From Apus apus (Eukaryota; Chordata; Aves; Apodiformes; Apodidae), in NCBI RefSeq assembly GCF_020740795.1, contig NC_067295.1, positions 1,612,501 to 1,676,500 of the forward strand: a stretch of 64,000 bases of DNA, written 5' to 3'. Shown here piece after piece: positions 1-14,100 of the stretch. Every line of letters begins with the position of its first letter. Position 1 is the stretch's first letter. A program made the position numbers and the translations under genes. The notes under the pieces are model-generated. The model had not been told where the DNA came from. It did not search any database and saw only the letters and a list, made by a program, of their open reading frames with translations.

Positions 1-1320
1 CCCCCTGCCACACCTCGGGCCACATGTGCTACTTCATGTGGGAGGACGGCTCCCCAGACGCTCCTGCTCTCTTCTCAGGTATCCCAGCCTGCTGCTCTGC
101 ACCCCATGGGGACACGGGGCCTGTGGCCTGTCCCCAGTGTGCTTGGTGCTCACTGAGCCTATCCGGTGCCTGGGGGCTCCCACCACATGCCCCCTCCCCA
201 GGAGCAGGGACAGGGTCCGCTCTGTGCCCAGACCCCTTTCCCTGCAGGTGATACCCTGTTCGTGGGAGGCTGCGGGAAGTTCTTTGAGGGGACAGCGGAG
301 CAGATGTACACCAACCTCACCCAAATCCTGGGGGCTTTGCCCATGGAGACGGTGAGTGCCCGGCATCTCAGCCCCAGCCGGGGGAGGGACCCCAGGACTG
401 GGGAGGGGGGCTCGAGGCTGGCAGTGCTCAGGAGGCAGTGCCCATCCCTGGGACTGCAGTGAGACCAGGATGGGTCGGGCCTGACGGCAGGTGCTACCTT
501 GCAGAAGGTGTTCTGTGGCCACGAGTGCACCGTCCGAAACCTCAAGTTTGCCCTGAAAGTGGAACCGGAGAATGAAATAGTGAAGAACAAACTCGCCTGG
601 GCCAAAGTAAGTGGCTGTGCCCCTGCCGGGGCGGGGGGAGAGGGGTTGTTGGGTGCCAGCAGGGTTTTGGATATCTCTCTGGTTCCTCGGCAGCAGCGGG
701 ATGATGAGGACTTGCCCACGGTGCCCTCCACGCTGCGGGAGGAGTTCCTCTACAACCCCTTCCTGCGGGTCACGTAAGCAGCAGCCGTGCCTGGGGGTGC
801 ACAGGGCCCCGCTGTGGCCAGCCCCAAACTGAGCCATGGGGGGCAGGTCCCGGCTGACTCATCCTGTCCCCAAATTCTGCTCCTCTTTTCCCTCCATGCC
901 ACCCCTTCTCCCAGTGACTTTGCTTGTTGGTGGGAAATTCAAGCCTGAGGGAGGAGGGGTTGCCCAGACATGGGGTCCTGCACTGCCCAGAACAGGGGCA
1001 CTCACAGACAAGCCCCATGTGCCCCCAGTGGCTACCTGGGATGAGGACATGACTCTCCCATTGTCTGCACCAGCCGTGCTGGGGTCCCAGTAGGGGGAAG
1101 AGGTGAGTCCCCATCTCATCCCCTGCGATCACAGCAGAGCCGGTCTCCTTGCAGGGAGGAGCCCGTGCAGAAGTTCACGGGCAAGACGGACCCGGTGGAG
1201 GTGCTGAGGACCCTCCGCACTGAGAAGGATAACTTCAAGAAGCCCAAGGAGCGGCCCCATCCCCAGGCTGTGCTCGCGTTCGACTGGGGACTTTTCAGCC
1301 CCTTCCTCGAGAAGAAATGA
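1..1320 (+). CDS. HAGHL: HAGHL, hydroxyacylglutathione hydrolase-like (5' truncated by window)
   Basis: The last five coding exons are 1-78, 248-351, 505-606, 694-773 and 1155-1320, with stop TGA at 1318-1320. All junctions are GT-AG and the phases fit. About 175 C-terminal residues are present. The protein belongs to the metallo-beta-lactamase-fold glyoxalase II family, which hydrolyses S-D-lactoylglutathione. Metal-ligand motifs are visible: the first His of CHTSGH, the Asp of [15 protein letters not shown] and the His of FCGHECT. The C-terminal helical part ([20 protein letters not shown]) is typical of the family. Two positions that in glyoxalase II are tyrosines contacting glutathione read Phe (KFFEG) and Cys (GHECT), which suggests the -like paralog. 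The neighbour CIAO3 on the opposite strand fits HAGHL rather than HAGH, because human HAGHL abuts CIAO3/NARFL. Family assignment is very secure; the choice of HAGHL over HAGH rests mainly on synteny. Confidence 0.9.
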
Positions 1321-4300
1321 GGGGCTGTGCTGGGGCTCCCGAGGCGCAGCGGCCCCGTCACGGCTCCCCCGGGGCTGCATCTGTCCCGCTCCGAGTTACT
1401 CCCTTAAGACTTGGCAGCTGGGAAGTGGTTTCTGTCTCTCACCTGCTCATTTTGAGGCTCTGCTTTGTTCCCTCCAGCCCTGCTCGAGTCCTGTGGGAGA
1501 AGGGAGCCTGTGGGTGCCCTGAGATGGCTCAGCCAGCAGTGACCCCCGTGGTCAGGAGATGGTTTGGAGGAGAGGACACCCAATCTGGCAACGTTTGGGA
1601 GCTGCTGCTTGTCCTGCAGTCCTTTGTCTGCTGGAGCTATGGGGGGAGTATGGAAAAGGTGGGGACCCTGGTGCTGTGCCCCAGGGACCTGCCCAGCACC
1701 CACAGGGCTGTCCTGCCCTTCCAGGGGCTCAGCTGGAGCAGCTCCAGAGCCACCGACCTGCTGCCTGGCAGGGCTGGAGGCAAATCCCTCCTGTCCCTGC
1801 TCTCCTCCCGCTGTCCCGGGGCTTGTCCCAGGCAGGGAGCTGCCCAGCTCTGCAGGGGAACACCAGGAAGGGCTCTGATCAGTTCAGCCTCCAGCCCTGG
1901 GCTAACACAAACCCTCCTTGCAGAGGCGTTTGTTTAGGCTTTTCCACCCCCTTTTTCTCCCTTCTTTTTATGGTAGCCCTAGACAAACATTGCCTGGGGA
2001 GCTGTAACAGTCGCTGAATTAGGGGGGCCCCCAAACCACTCAAACCGTGCAGACCCCCCTTCAGGTGGAGCTCAGCCCTGGAGGAAAGTCTGCTCTGACC
2101 CACTGGCTTTGTAAAATACTTTGCAAGGTGTGACAGTTTTTTAAGCAGCAAACAGCAACGTGCTGCTGCAGGTCCCTTGCTGCTGCTTTTTTCTCCCCCA
2201 AGATACAAAAACTGGAAAGCATTTGGCTGAAACTTGTATTTCTGCTGCCTGTAGAACAAGAGCTGGGGAGGAGCTGGCTCTCCTCAGCCTCTGCAGCCTT
2301 CAGTTTGTGCCAAATCCAGACTGCATTTTTTTTTTTTTAAGTGAGAAACATGTACAGCTTTTATTTGCAGGTGCTGGGGAGGTGCATCCCAAACCATCAA
2401 AGTTTTATTTTTGTGGGAAGAAAACCCCAGGGCTCGATGGTATCCCTGGGAATAGCTGTGCCAATCCTTCTGGAAGGCCCAGGCTGGGGCAGGTGTTCCC
2501 TGTGGGACAGTGTCTAGGTCCCTCTTCACTTCAGTATGCAGAGTGTGTGTCACTGTCCTGGTGTCACTTTTACACCCAGCCTGTGTAGTTCAAGCCAAGC
2601 CAGAGGAGCAGGAGCTGCTCCTGAAATCCTTCACCATGTCCTGACATTTTAAAATGTTGCTTATAAGTTTTGTAGCTCCTAACACTGGAATTGAGTTGAC
2701 TTCAGGATCTTTCATGTGTGGACTGTGAACTGCCTCTCTTCCCTCTGAATCCTGGCTTGTGGCCACTTCTTCCCTTGCTAGAAACTAGACTAAGGTTTTT
2801 TTTCCTTTCATTAAATTAGAGTGTTAAGAGTTTACTCTTTGCCAGAGGAGGGGAAGAATTAACCCTGTTGCACAAACTGCCTGGGTACGATCGCCTCAGA
2901 GGTTCCCAGTTTGATGCAGTGGCAGTTGGTGAATGTTAACTGGGGGGGTTCCTCTAGAAGGGAGCAGAGATGTGTGTGTTTGGGGAGGGTTCCTGCTCAC
3001 ACAGACAGCAGCAGCCTGCAGCTCAAAGGCTGGAGGAGTTCAAGCTGTTCTTGGTACCAAGAACAGACACCCCAGGGTGTCTGCAGGACCTGAGGTCTCG
3101 GTACGTTCAGTCTTTAATGGCTTCAGCAGCACATATTGGTCTATGTCACCCCCCCCCCCCCCAAGCCTCAATTGTTTAATTTACTGCTAATTTAGCTTTA
3201 TTTATTTGTGCACTTCTGGCCTGCTGTGCATGTTCTCAACAGAACCAGGATGTTTCTTTTGCACTGATGGGACAGTCCGTGGTCTCAGCACAGCAGCGTG
3301 TTGGACCGACTGCTCCAGCAGGGGCTCCTGCTGGGGATGAACATCTTACAGGACAGTGGAACACCCTGGGCTCCATCTGTGCCCGGAAAAAGGCACTTGC
3401 TGAAACCACCACTGGCTTATGAAATTAATTGGTGGGGAGGGGGAACCTGCAGGAAATTCTTGCCTTATGAACACTGTGAATTCACTAATTGATCAGCAAC
3501 ACCCGAAAAATGTAAAGCTTTTAATTAAAAACATAAAAACCAAGTCTTTCACACTGATGGCTTGCTTTTAATAATGGTGGCTCTGGGAAGGACACAGGCA
3601 AGTCCTGCCAGAGGAGCTGTTACAGGAGGTGGGACAGCCTGAAGCTGGAGGCTGCAGTGCCTGGGGAGGATCTGTGGGGAGGGCCAGGCAGGGGTCAGTG
3701 GGGCCCGAGGGAGTATCCAGCTCCATCCGAGTTTACTCTGAGGAACTAAGCAAAGTGGCAGCTTTGTTTTCAGTTCTTGTCCACTTTTTACTCCCTGCAC
3801 TTCTTCCTCACATAGCAGAAACTGGAAAAAGGAGAATACTGAAGTGATTCAGTGACGATTCTCAAGTTGGTCTTCAGTTGCAGCACAGCACCCCAAGGAG
3901 AGTCCACGTCTGCCCGTGTCCCGTCCCCTCAGGGTCAGGCACAGCTGCAAACCTGCCAGCACTGCCTGCCCCTCCCCAGACACACTGCAGAGCCAGAAGT
4001 GACTCAGATGAAACAGACCAAACCGGAGTTATCCATTCAGTTGTTCTTCTGTGAATAGTTCTGCAAATCCCCGTGTGCAGGAGCACAGTGAGCACGGCAG
4101 GCACGTGTCCTCTCCAAGGCCAAAGCTGTTCCAGCTCCATCTGTCTTCTGGCATCAGGACATGCTGTGTTAAACCAGGGGTGTTTTCACTGCCCTCCTGG
4201 CTTCTTCTGGTAAACTCCTTGTTGTAATGATTACATCTCACAGCCACCTGCTGTTAACTTGTGAAAAGGAACACCTCAGAGATAGCAAGGACTTGGTCCT

Positions 4301-4906
4301 TCACTGGAAGGAAAGCTGGCAAGAAATTCTTACTGTAAAGAATTGTCTTCTCTGAATTGAAGGATTATTACCCATTAGTAACTGGCTGCTGAGGATGGGG
4401 TAGATGTGATAATTCTGTGACTCTCTACTGGGTATTTGGGGAGAGAAAAAGAGAGCTGTAATTGCCCACAGTTATAGACTGTTGTAATTAAAAGAAAAAA
4501 AAAAATAATCACTCTAACTTTTTCTTCTCCAGCCTTCATGAAAGTCCATTTCAGCAGGCAATAAACCAGCCCTACAGATGACGCTCCTCATGTGGCCCTG
4601 GCTGCCCCTCTGACAGAGCAGGGACACTCAGCTGCACCTCAAGGACAGCCTGTCAGGGCCAGGGAAATGGAAAAACAGAACCCAGGGTCCACAAGACTTA
4701 GTGCTGTGAAAATACAGCAAGGCCTGGATGAGGAACACTGTGATGTAGCATGAAGGGTCCTGCAGGTCACCTCCTCAGCACCTTCACCACCTGCTCTGGT
4801 AGGAACAGGGTTGCAAAGGGAGAGCAGTTTTAGTCCTCACAGCCTGTGCAGAGGCTTGGATGTATCACTGCTGCTTTTGATGTGTGTTTTAAGTCAGCAT
4901 TTAGTT
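1321..4906. other. Convergent intergenic stretch with the HAGHL 3' UTR
   Basis: No conserved coding exon was seen on either strand. The left part should contain the HAGHL 3' UTR. An ATTAAA variant poly(A) signal lies at 2810-2815, and I saw no AATAAA closer to the stop. A run of 14 C lies at 3149-3162 and a short T run near 2328. Open frames here are short and lack recognisable protein features. Confidence 0.5.
3149..3162. repeat. Poly-C run (14 C)
   Basis: A homopolymer of 14 C lies in the HAGHL-CIAO3 intergenic region. Its length is likely to vary or to be mis-called. Confidence 0.9.
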
Positions 4907-4912
4907 TTTATT
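4907..4912 (-). terminator. CIAO3 poly(A) signal (AATAAA on minus strand)
   Basis: The plus strand reads TTTATT, which is AATAAA for the minus-strand CIAO3 transcript. It lies 195 bases beyond the stop codon, giving a short 3' UTR. It is the first canonical hexamer downstream of that gene. Confidence 0.55.
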
Positions 4913-5106
4913 TACAGCACTTCAGTAACTATAAAGCTGCAGGAATTGACAGTGCCTGCCTGTAAGCACCTTCTCATCCCTAACCAGTCCCAAACTGCAG
5001 ACTCCCCACAATGGCACAGAGCTTGAGCTGCCTCTGGAGAGTCTGAACCACGACTGAGTTACAAAGGCACCGAGTACCTGTGTCAGGGCTTCCCAGCATC
5101 AAGTCT

Positions 5107-8100
5107 TCACCACTTGATGTTAAACCCAGTGCTTGTCTTCTCCACGGCGTGGTACTGGGTGTGCAGAGCCCCTGCAGCCCCCTCCGAGCCTGGGCCCCCC
5201 AGCCACTGCTGGTACAGCTCCCTGACAGCCTGGCTGTCCTCTGGAGCTGCAGGCTGCACAGACTCATACAGCCTCTCCACCTGCTGCAGCTGGTCCTTGC
5301 TGGCTTCACCCTCTGCTCTGATCTGCCCTCCTCCATTCAAACAGCCTGGGTGCAACAGTGAGAAAAAACACCGGGTTTAGAAAGTCCTTCAGCTTTAACA
5401 GGAAAAAAACCAACCCACTACAGCCAATTTGCTCTGCACCTGCAACCAGTTACAGCAAGGCAGGCACCAGTATAACTGTGGTTTACTCCCCAGTTATCTC
5501 ACCCCAGCAGCCCTGGAGGGGAGATGGCTGTGAGTGGGTTGCTGAGGCAAGCTGGGACCTGCCAGGAGACAGAAGCACAGAGCAGGGAGCTTTGGCTCTT
5601 ATCTTGTGCCTCCAGAACATCCAGGTGGGAAGAGCCGTGGAGTCTCAGCTGAAGGTAAGATAAACACCCTGGGATGTGTTCTGGGTTTGCTGTTGGGGCA
5701 CTGTGAGTTGAGCTGTGTGTGTGCTCATGTCCTGGTTCTGAGCAGCCCCCCTGGGGAAGGGAGCAGCTCTCCCCAGGGCCAAGAGCAGCAGCTCAGTGTC
5801 CTTCCAGGAGCCTCTGCTCCCTGTGAGCTTGTCCAAAGAGAACCAGGAAGGAGAAAAAGGAGGGCTTGCACAAAGTGGAAGAGAATAAAATAGGTAGAAA
5901 GAGACTTTCTTCACCAGCTGTAGCAAACATCCTTTAAAAGCATAATAGTAAATTCTGTGTAACTTTAAAGGAAGGATCTCTTCATGTGCCAAAGAGCTCA
6001 GAAAACCAGGAGGTCCTTTGTAGCAATGAGGTCCCTGAGCAGCCTCACCTGAGGGGCAGGCCATGACCTCCACGTAGTGATAGGGTGACTTCCCTCGCTT
6101 CAGCTTCTGCACCAGGTTCTGGATGTTCCGGAACCCGTAAGCCAAAGCAAACTGGAGCAGGACTACTCCATCCCTCTCCAGTGTCACCTCCTGGAAGTCC
6201 TTGTTTCTGAGGAACAAGAGCAGAGAAAATGTCTTACCCAAATTAACTTCTATTTTAAACTTCAAAGAGCCCTGTGCTAGAACAAACTCTGAAATGTTCA
6301 GGAGAGCTGTCCTAGTTCACTCAGACCAAACAGATGAAGGAACCAGTTCACAATCTTTTTCCAATCCTGTTTGAAGACCTGCCACTCAAACCCAGTTTGC
6401 TGGAGAACACCTGTGTTGAATAAATCCTTAAAAGCTCAGCAAATGGAGTCTAAACAAAAGCTTCATTGTGACAGAGCTTTCTGAGTTGGCTGAAGCCAAC
6501 TTGTACATTAGTGAGGCCACTGAGGAGACCTTCACATTGTAGTGGGTCATAAAAACAGGGAGCAAACCATCAGGGAAGGCTTCTAGACCCCTAAAGTTAG
6601 TGGAAATACCTGTTCCTGGTAAAACAATAATTTGATTAATATCAAGTGTTTCATACTGAGACTCTGGGGGGTTGTTCTGAGAATCCTAAACAGACATGTT
6701 GCTATTTAGGGACAGAATTAATTACAAATAATATCCTAAGTGGGAAGAAGCTCAGCTGAGTGGGCCCCTCTGCCCAAACTCAGTGACTTGCTTTCTGTCT
6801 TGCCAGTTAAAACAGGGCCCTCAAGTCCTGAGACAAGATTTTCTGTCCTGTGATAGCCAGATTAGTAACACATCTGCTGCACTGGTCTGGCTGCAGGTGA
6901 GGAAGCCCAGCTCCATGTGAGCTCTTTCTTCCAAATTACTCTTAAAAACTGTCTGCAACTTGATACTGGGAAAATCTATCAGGCCAGGACAGTGTGTGGG
7001 TGGTGCAGGGGCTGGAGGTCTCCAAGGGAAAGGCTGCCCTGAGCTCTGGCTGATTTATTGCTCAGCAGCTGTGGGAGTGAGAAGCCAATTCCCATGGCTT
7101 GAAGTAAAATGTTTAACATTGCAAAGACAGTTTCAGCCCATGAGGAAGATAACAGCAGGGATGGAATTGCAACAGAAATAGTGCTCTCTGTAGGACTTGA
7201 GACTTCTTACTTTAAAGGTTTGTACTGAATTGTATCCACGTGAATTCCAAAGAGCTCCTTGGCTGCATGCTTGTAGATGTGTTCCAGGTAGCCCCCAGAC
7301 CCACCTCCAGAGTGGCTGGTGAGCTGCTCTCCTGCAGCACTGCTAAACCTGAGAGGGGAAAAAAGCAGCAGTTTTAGGGGGATCTTGGGTAAAACACAAC
7401 AGCCAGCACTAATGCAAAGGTCCAGGGGACTCAAAAGCAACAGAGAAGCCACAAGTTCCTTGGAGCTCCTGGCTTTTCCCTTCCTCCTGGGAGCCAACTA
7501 TTTGTAGCTGCTGGGCCCATCAGATTTAAGCCTGTGCTGCTCAGTGTCCTCTGGGGCAAGCTCAGTGGCAACACTGGCATGTGTCACTACAAGGCCTGAT
7601 CTGTGCACTGCCAACTTTGTGAGTCAAAAATACATTTGGGAATGCTTGAATTTCCAGGGTGACAAGCTGATGTGCATGTTTTGTTGGTTTTCTGTTCAAC
7701 ACCTCTGCAAAAACATCCTGGATTCCACCTAGAGATGGGAGGAGGGGAATGAGGCAGTGATGATAGGGGTCTGTGCAACCCTGGAGAATCTTCATTTCTT
7801 GGAGAATACAACCTAGCCTAGGTCTTGGCTCTGTCAAGAGACAACCCATCAGTGCTGAAACTTCTCTGCAACATCATCAAAGGCAGAGTTGACTCTTGAA
7901 AGCACTAGTTCTGTGTCAGGATGCATATTCTGCAACCAGCTGCTTTAGTTGTGGCTGCTGGGCTGTGAGAAGACTTCTGGGAGGTACCAGAGCTGTGAGC
8001 ACAAGCACAGGGAGGTGAAATTGCTGATGCTGTGGTTTCACATCCTCAAAGTTCTGTCACCAAGGGGAACCCACTTACTGATGCAAAAATGTTTGCTCCA

Positions 8101-11100
8101 CACAAGTCTGTCCTCCATGGGAGCACAGTTCAAGTTCAAGGCACTTCTGGTGTTGAACACCTAGGTTAACATCAGTTTTGTAACTGTAGCTCTGCACAAG
8201 TCATTCTGCCTCACTGACATCCCAAAACACACCAGCTATCCAGAGGTCAAGAGAATGTTTCTTGAGAATAGCTCACCAGATGGAAGCCACAACAATGGCT
8301 TTTGTTATGAGGGAAGAACAAGATGAGGGATCTGCTCCTAAGCACCCCCCAGGCAGTGGCACTTGTGTTCCCCTCCTAACAGCTGCAGGGGGAAAACACT
8401 TGAATCCAGGCCAACTAGTCCCAAGTCAAACCAAAGATGTTGCCTCTTGCAGATAAAAATCTTGGCTTTGGAAGAGCTGCAGAAGGCAACACTTCAGCCC
8501 CCAATCACCCTCAGAAACTATTTTTAATTTGATCTTGTTTACAGGAACTGAGCTTCATTAACAACATGTTTCAGTGTGTCTGGCCTCACGTACTGCTGTT
8601 CTCTTCAGCTGAGGCTGCCAGGAAGCTCCAGAGCTGGCCTGGAGCTGAGGGTTGCACCAGCAATGGTCTGGGGATTTCTGGCACTTTATCTCATTCTTGC
8701 TGCCAAATATAATAACCTCTTAATGGGCTTTTCCACGTGCTGGAGGATGAAGCAGAACAACAGCCATTGGATTGCTGACAGGAATGCTCCAAGTTGTGAG
8801 GGATACGTGCTGTTTGTAACCAGCCCATTCACTGAGTGTTACAGCCAGCAAAAGGTTACAGAGGCACTTTATCACCCCCAGCAGGAGGCCTGGTGCTCAG
8901 AATGTCCTCCTAGCAAGTGGGCCAGAGATCTTTATCAACTAATTAGACATTTGGTTCTATGATATAACTGACACTTCCATAAAGTCATTTCCTAAGGGAA
9001 CCCAAACACTTTGGGATCTCTTTTTTTCTCTTCCATTCTCTGTTAAGAGGTGTAACAACAAAGCAGGTAGAACAGAAGGACTTGTTTGCATGGGCAACTT
9101 CTGAAGTTGTATTTCTGGGTTTCAGTCATGCAGACATTTATTATAGCTGAGGATACTTTTCTTTTTAGATGTGAAAGCCACCTGTGCATATGCTGTGCCA
9201 GGAAGAAAGATACTTAATCCTGGGAAAAGTGTGCATGAATACACCTGTGCTGGTAAATGTGTGATGTGACACCTCCACCTGCTGATCCCCTGCAGTGTAG
9301 CAGAAGGGAGGCTCTGGGCATGCACATCATTTAAAATCTTTTCTTTAAATTCAGGATCTGTTGCATGAAGGGGACTGGGCAGCAGCAGACTCTGCCTCAC
9401 ACTCCCCTTCTTTTCAGAAGCACAGGAGCGACCAGTGTTTGTAACAATTAGAACTAACCTAGGAAACAGGCTGCATGGAAGGACACTTCCCTTCACAGCT
9501 CTGCCAACATCCATGTGCTGATCAGAACTCTTGGGCAAAGGCTGCCAATGGCCTTGGCTGGACTAGAAAGACTTGCAGCCTATTTAGAAATAAACTAGAT
9601 TTCAAAATGAGTGTCACAGTTGACAACTGTGACCAGTAGGAAAAGGGGAAATGGATTACAGCTTGAAGAGGGGAGATTTAGACTAGACATTAGGAGGAAA
9701 CTCTTCACTGTGAGGGTGGTGAGACCCTGGCCCAGGCTGCCCAGGGAAGCTGTGGCTGCCCCATCCCTGGCAGTGTTGAAGGGCAGGTTGGATGGGGCTT
9801 GGAGCAGCCTGGGCTGCTGGGAGGTGTCCCTGCCCATGCAGGGGGGTTGGAACTGGATGATCTTGAAGGTCCCTTCCAACACAAACCATTTGATGATGAT
9901 AATCAGGTGCTAGAAGCTCGTATTTGAGGCATCCAAATTTCTCCTAAAAACTTAAGGAGCCTGAGCAGTACATTTTTGAACTACAAACTTAACCTTTCTT
10001 TTCAACTGGAGAAGGCTTTGGTTCAGTGTGGATCCACCACTGCCTGTCAACGTGGAGGAGTCTAGTGTGATGTTTCTGTAGGCACTTGGATCTCTGTGCA
10101 GTTCTCACTTCCCCAGATGTTATTTTTCAACTGAAGCAACTAAAGTCCCATCTGGTTTGCACATGTTTTAAGATCTCATTTTTTTACAAATAAAGACTCC
10201 TAGAGATTAGCTCAGTGACCCAAGTATTTCTTATTTGTGCTTTAATTCTGGAATCCTTACAGTAGCTCTGGTAACTAGGAACAGATCCAGGCACACTGAG
10301 CTCAGAGCAGAACAGCCTCTATTGTAGCAAACTCTTCTGTCACTGGTTTAGATTCTCTCATTTTTCAAAGTCTGCAGTTAGATCTTTGTGGGATCCCACC
10401 AGCCTCCCTGTGAGGGACTGAGGTAAATGACTGCCATGCAATTTGTACTTCTCTGCATGACTGTTTTGCCATTGTGCTCTTTCTGAGCTAATTCCAGCAA
10501 TCCTGCTGACTTACAGGGAGAGCTGCTAATCCCTGCACTACTGACATCCAGACCTAATAGTTACAGGTTCTCCACAAGTGGAGATTCAGCATATTCTGCA
10601 GATTAAGTATTTTAAGCACAATTGTACTGATTCCAAACCAGTGACAGAAGAAAACAAGTGAAATGCCAAGACATGCAGCCCTGAGGAGGAGAGGAAAGGC
10701 AAGTTCTGTGGAAGGGCCCTGTAAATACTGGATGAAGAAGAAAATAATGGAAGATGCAAATGGGATTTTGTTCTTACATGGAATCCAAAGGAGCGGGATC
10801 TACATCTGACAGGGATACTCCTTCTTGTTCCAACAGCTTTAGCACTTCTCCTAAAATAGAACCAGAGACATAAGAAGGTTCTTATTTTGGAGAGAAAGGA
10901 AAACAAACCCACAGACCAGAACAGAAAACTGCATCTGCAATTTTTACCATGATTGGCATGACTGAAGTGTGATTGTACAGCAACACCCACACTCCAGCCT
11001 CTACCAGAGACCAAGGGTAATCAAAAGGAGCAAACACCTTGCTGAGGCTGACAGTAATCAGCTGGACTAGCTCTGGCTCTGCTCACCTGTGGTGATCACA

Positions 11101-14100
11101 CAGTCCACCTCCCGGGTCTGGTATTCCTGGTTGAAAAAGTCTGGCCTTGAAGCCTCCAGCTTCTTGTCATAACAGGGCATGACTGTGACGTGGTAAATCT
11201 GGTCAGGTGAGAAGTGCTGGAGGGAAAACAAAGCTCTGCAGTTGGATTGGTCACCAGCAAACCTGGCCTGAGGGAGAGATCTCCTGGCTCAAAGTGAGAA
11301 TGATGGACCTAATGCCCCCATGCCTCTGGAAATGCTCTCCATAGTCACTGAACATTTATTTGTGTATATATAGGATCATAGGATGGTGAAGGTTGGAAGG
11401 GATCTTAGAGATTATCAGGATCCAACCTCCTTGCTATGAGCAGGGACACCTCCCACCAGCCCAGGCTGCACAAGCCTCATCCAACCTGCCCTTGAACACC
11501 TCCAGGGATGGGGCAGCCACAATCTCCCTGGGCAACCTATTCCAGCACCTTCCTGCCCTCATGGTGAAGAATTTCTTCCTGATGTCTGACCTAAATCTCC
11601 TCTCTTTCATTTTAAAACCATTATCCTTTGTCCTATCACTGTCCTCTCTGGTGAGAAGCCCCTTCCCAGCTTTTCTGGAGCCCCTTCAGGTACTGGAAGG
11701 TGCTCTAAGGTCTCCCTGGAGCCTTCTCTTCTCCAGGCTGAATATAAATACACACATACACCTTCATTTATACACTATTTCTGTCACAGAACCCAATTTC
11801 AGTCTGTAGCAAGTGTCAGCAGCTTGGTCTCTCACAGGTTTTTTCCCCCTCCTTTTGCTCATGCAGATGTCCAGACAAAGTTAGTGAAGTGAATTCTTAA
11901 TTCTGCAGTTAGAGTGCTTCCTCCACACCACTGAAACCAGTCCTGGCACAAGCAACTAAAAAATCATCTGGGAGACAAAAACCTCATGGCCATCTGAGAA
12001 ATAAGCACAGGCTGAGGAAACAAGTAATTGGCTCAAGGCCTTTGCTTTGGTGTCTTGTGCCAAATACTCTTAGGAGCAGCCAGTTTCTGTACCAAGTATG
12101 CAGATGTCAGCACTGACTTCATGCAAGTGTTAAACCCCTGCTCATTAGTGGACAATAAATCACACAACCAGAAGTGGTGCTTGAGCTTACTGCACAAATC
12201 TAGGCTGTTAGTAGAATTCTAGGCTTTAAAAAACAAACTTATGTTTGGAAAGATTCCAAAGGTTAAAGACTGAGACCAGAACTAAGTCAAACTGGAAAGG
12301 AACATTAAGTTGGGAACAAGCAAGTAGATTTCAGACCAGACAGGATCTGCACATATGCACCAACTGAAGCTGTCTTAGGATAATTTCAGTTACTAATCAG
12401 TGTTAAACAACATGAAAATACCACACACAGACAAGATGGGAGCACAAGGACACTGGAAAATGTTCTTCCAGCCTTCCCAAATAACATGCAGAGGTTTTAA
12501 GTAGTCCATGCAGAATGTGCTTAGTGTTACTGTCCTAATTGCTAATGTCTGGTTAGGTAAACCAGAAGTGAGCAAGATGCTGCCTTTGTTGGCTTCTGCC
12601 AGGTCATTTTTACCTTTGAAGGCTAAGGTGCAATAGGCAGCAAAACAAGAAAGTATCAGCTTGAAGTGTTCAATTCTAGCAGGTTGCCATGTAATATACT
12701 GCAGCCCCTCACCTGCTGCTCTGCAAAATAGCCCTTGACCAAGGAGCCCATGACCTGCTGGGGAGACTTGGTGGTGCTGATGTACGGGATGATGAAACCG
12801 CCGTGGGTCTTCTCTGCGTAGCAGATCCAACCTGGTAAGTGTCAGGAGCAAATTAAATTAAAAAGCCAGCAAGCATCCCTTCCCTCTGCTCACCCTCCCC
12901 CCAGGCTCAGTACCCTTTAATAACCATTTTCAGTCTCACTTCAGCACAGAAAGCAAAGGAAGTGTAACACAATTTAACACTGAGTTCTCTCTGTCCTGTG
13001 AAGGAGTAATCCTCTAAGGAGGTTTTATCCCTCTAGGGAGGTTGTATCCATTTCAACTTTCCTGACCAGCTTTCTGAATTTTTCTTCTGGTGTGCTACTA
13101 GTGTGCCATTAGATTATTTCCCTACCTAACCCCATACTGTACCTGGGCAGGCAGAAGCCAGCATTGGCAGAGCCTTTTTGTCCTCAGCTTGCTTCCGAAA
13201 GCGCTTTACGAACTCCCGCTGACTCTCCAACAGGCTGAAGTTCCTTGAGAAAGTTGTGTCAAAAACGTAGTGCACACCTGGGCAGGACAGCATCTGTGTT
13301 AACACCCACCAGAAAGATACAACAAACTACAACAAAAGCCTCCAGTCAAACTCGATTCAAAAACTATGTAACCCCTATTTCCAGGCAGCAGCCTCTGCAG
13401 CTGCGGGTGACCTGCCGGGCAGCGCAGCGCGGTGGGGAGCAGGGGAGGCAGGAGCTCTGGCTGCAAACCTAACATCTCACGCCCCTTCCTTCCCTCACTC
13501 CAAGTTTATTAGGTGACTGGAATTGCAGACAGTTTGCATTGTAGCTAATGCCAACCCTGAAACACGAGGAGGTTCAGCTACATCAGACTGGTGAGCTCCT
13601 AACGCCCAAGCCAGCCCCGCCAGGGGAGCAGGACACAGCACCACACTTGCCTAAGCTCTTGAAGAACATGGTCAACTTCTTTGCTGTTTCCAGAACACCC
13701 ATTTTATATCTTGCAGCCAGTGAAGCTCTGGATTGTGGTGAAACAGAAACCACCACCAATTTCTGTTCACTGGGAGAGGCAGCCTGTGAAAACAAACAAA
13801 CAAACCACTGTTCAGACAACAGGAACATGGCACGGGCAGAACTTCCAACACACGAGAACATCAGGAAATATCTCCCAATCAAACCCTGAAGTCAGTAACG
13901 TAAAAAGGTCCTTTCCAATCCTATGATTACTTTTTAAAACTCATGTAAAAACAAAACAGTGCACTGAGACTGTCCTCAGATCCTTCAGAAACTGGAAGAG
14001 GGGACAGGTTAGACATCAGGAAGAAATTCCTTCCTGTGAGGGTGGTGAGACCCTGGCCCAGGTTGCCCAGGGCAGCTGTGGCTGCCCCATCCCTGGCAGT

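Noticed and set aside
79-247. HAGHL intron starting GTATCC as a U12-type intron
   Set aside because: Only the first six donor bases fit. The acceptor has a strong polypyrimidine tract and no U12 branch-site motif was seen, so it is probably an ordinary U2 intron.
34-837. 267-codon minus-strand open frame
   Set aside because: It is antisense to HAGHL exons, whose splice phases and active-site motifs are on the plus strand.
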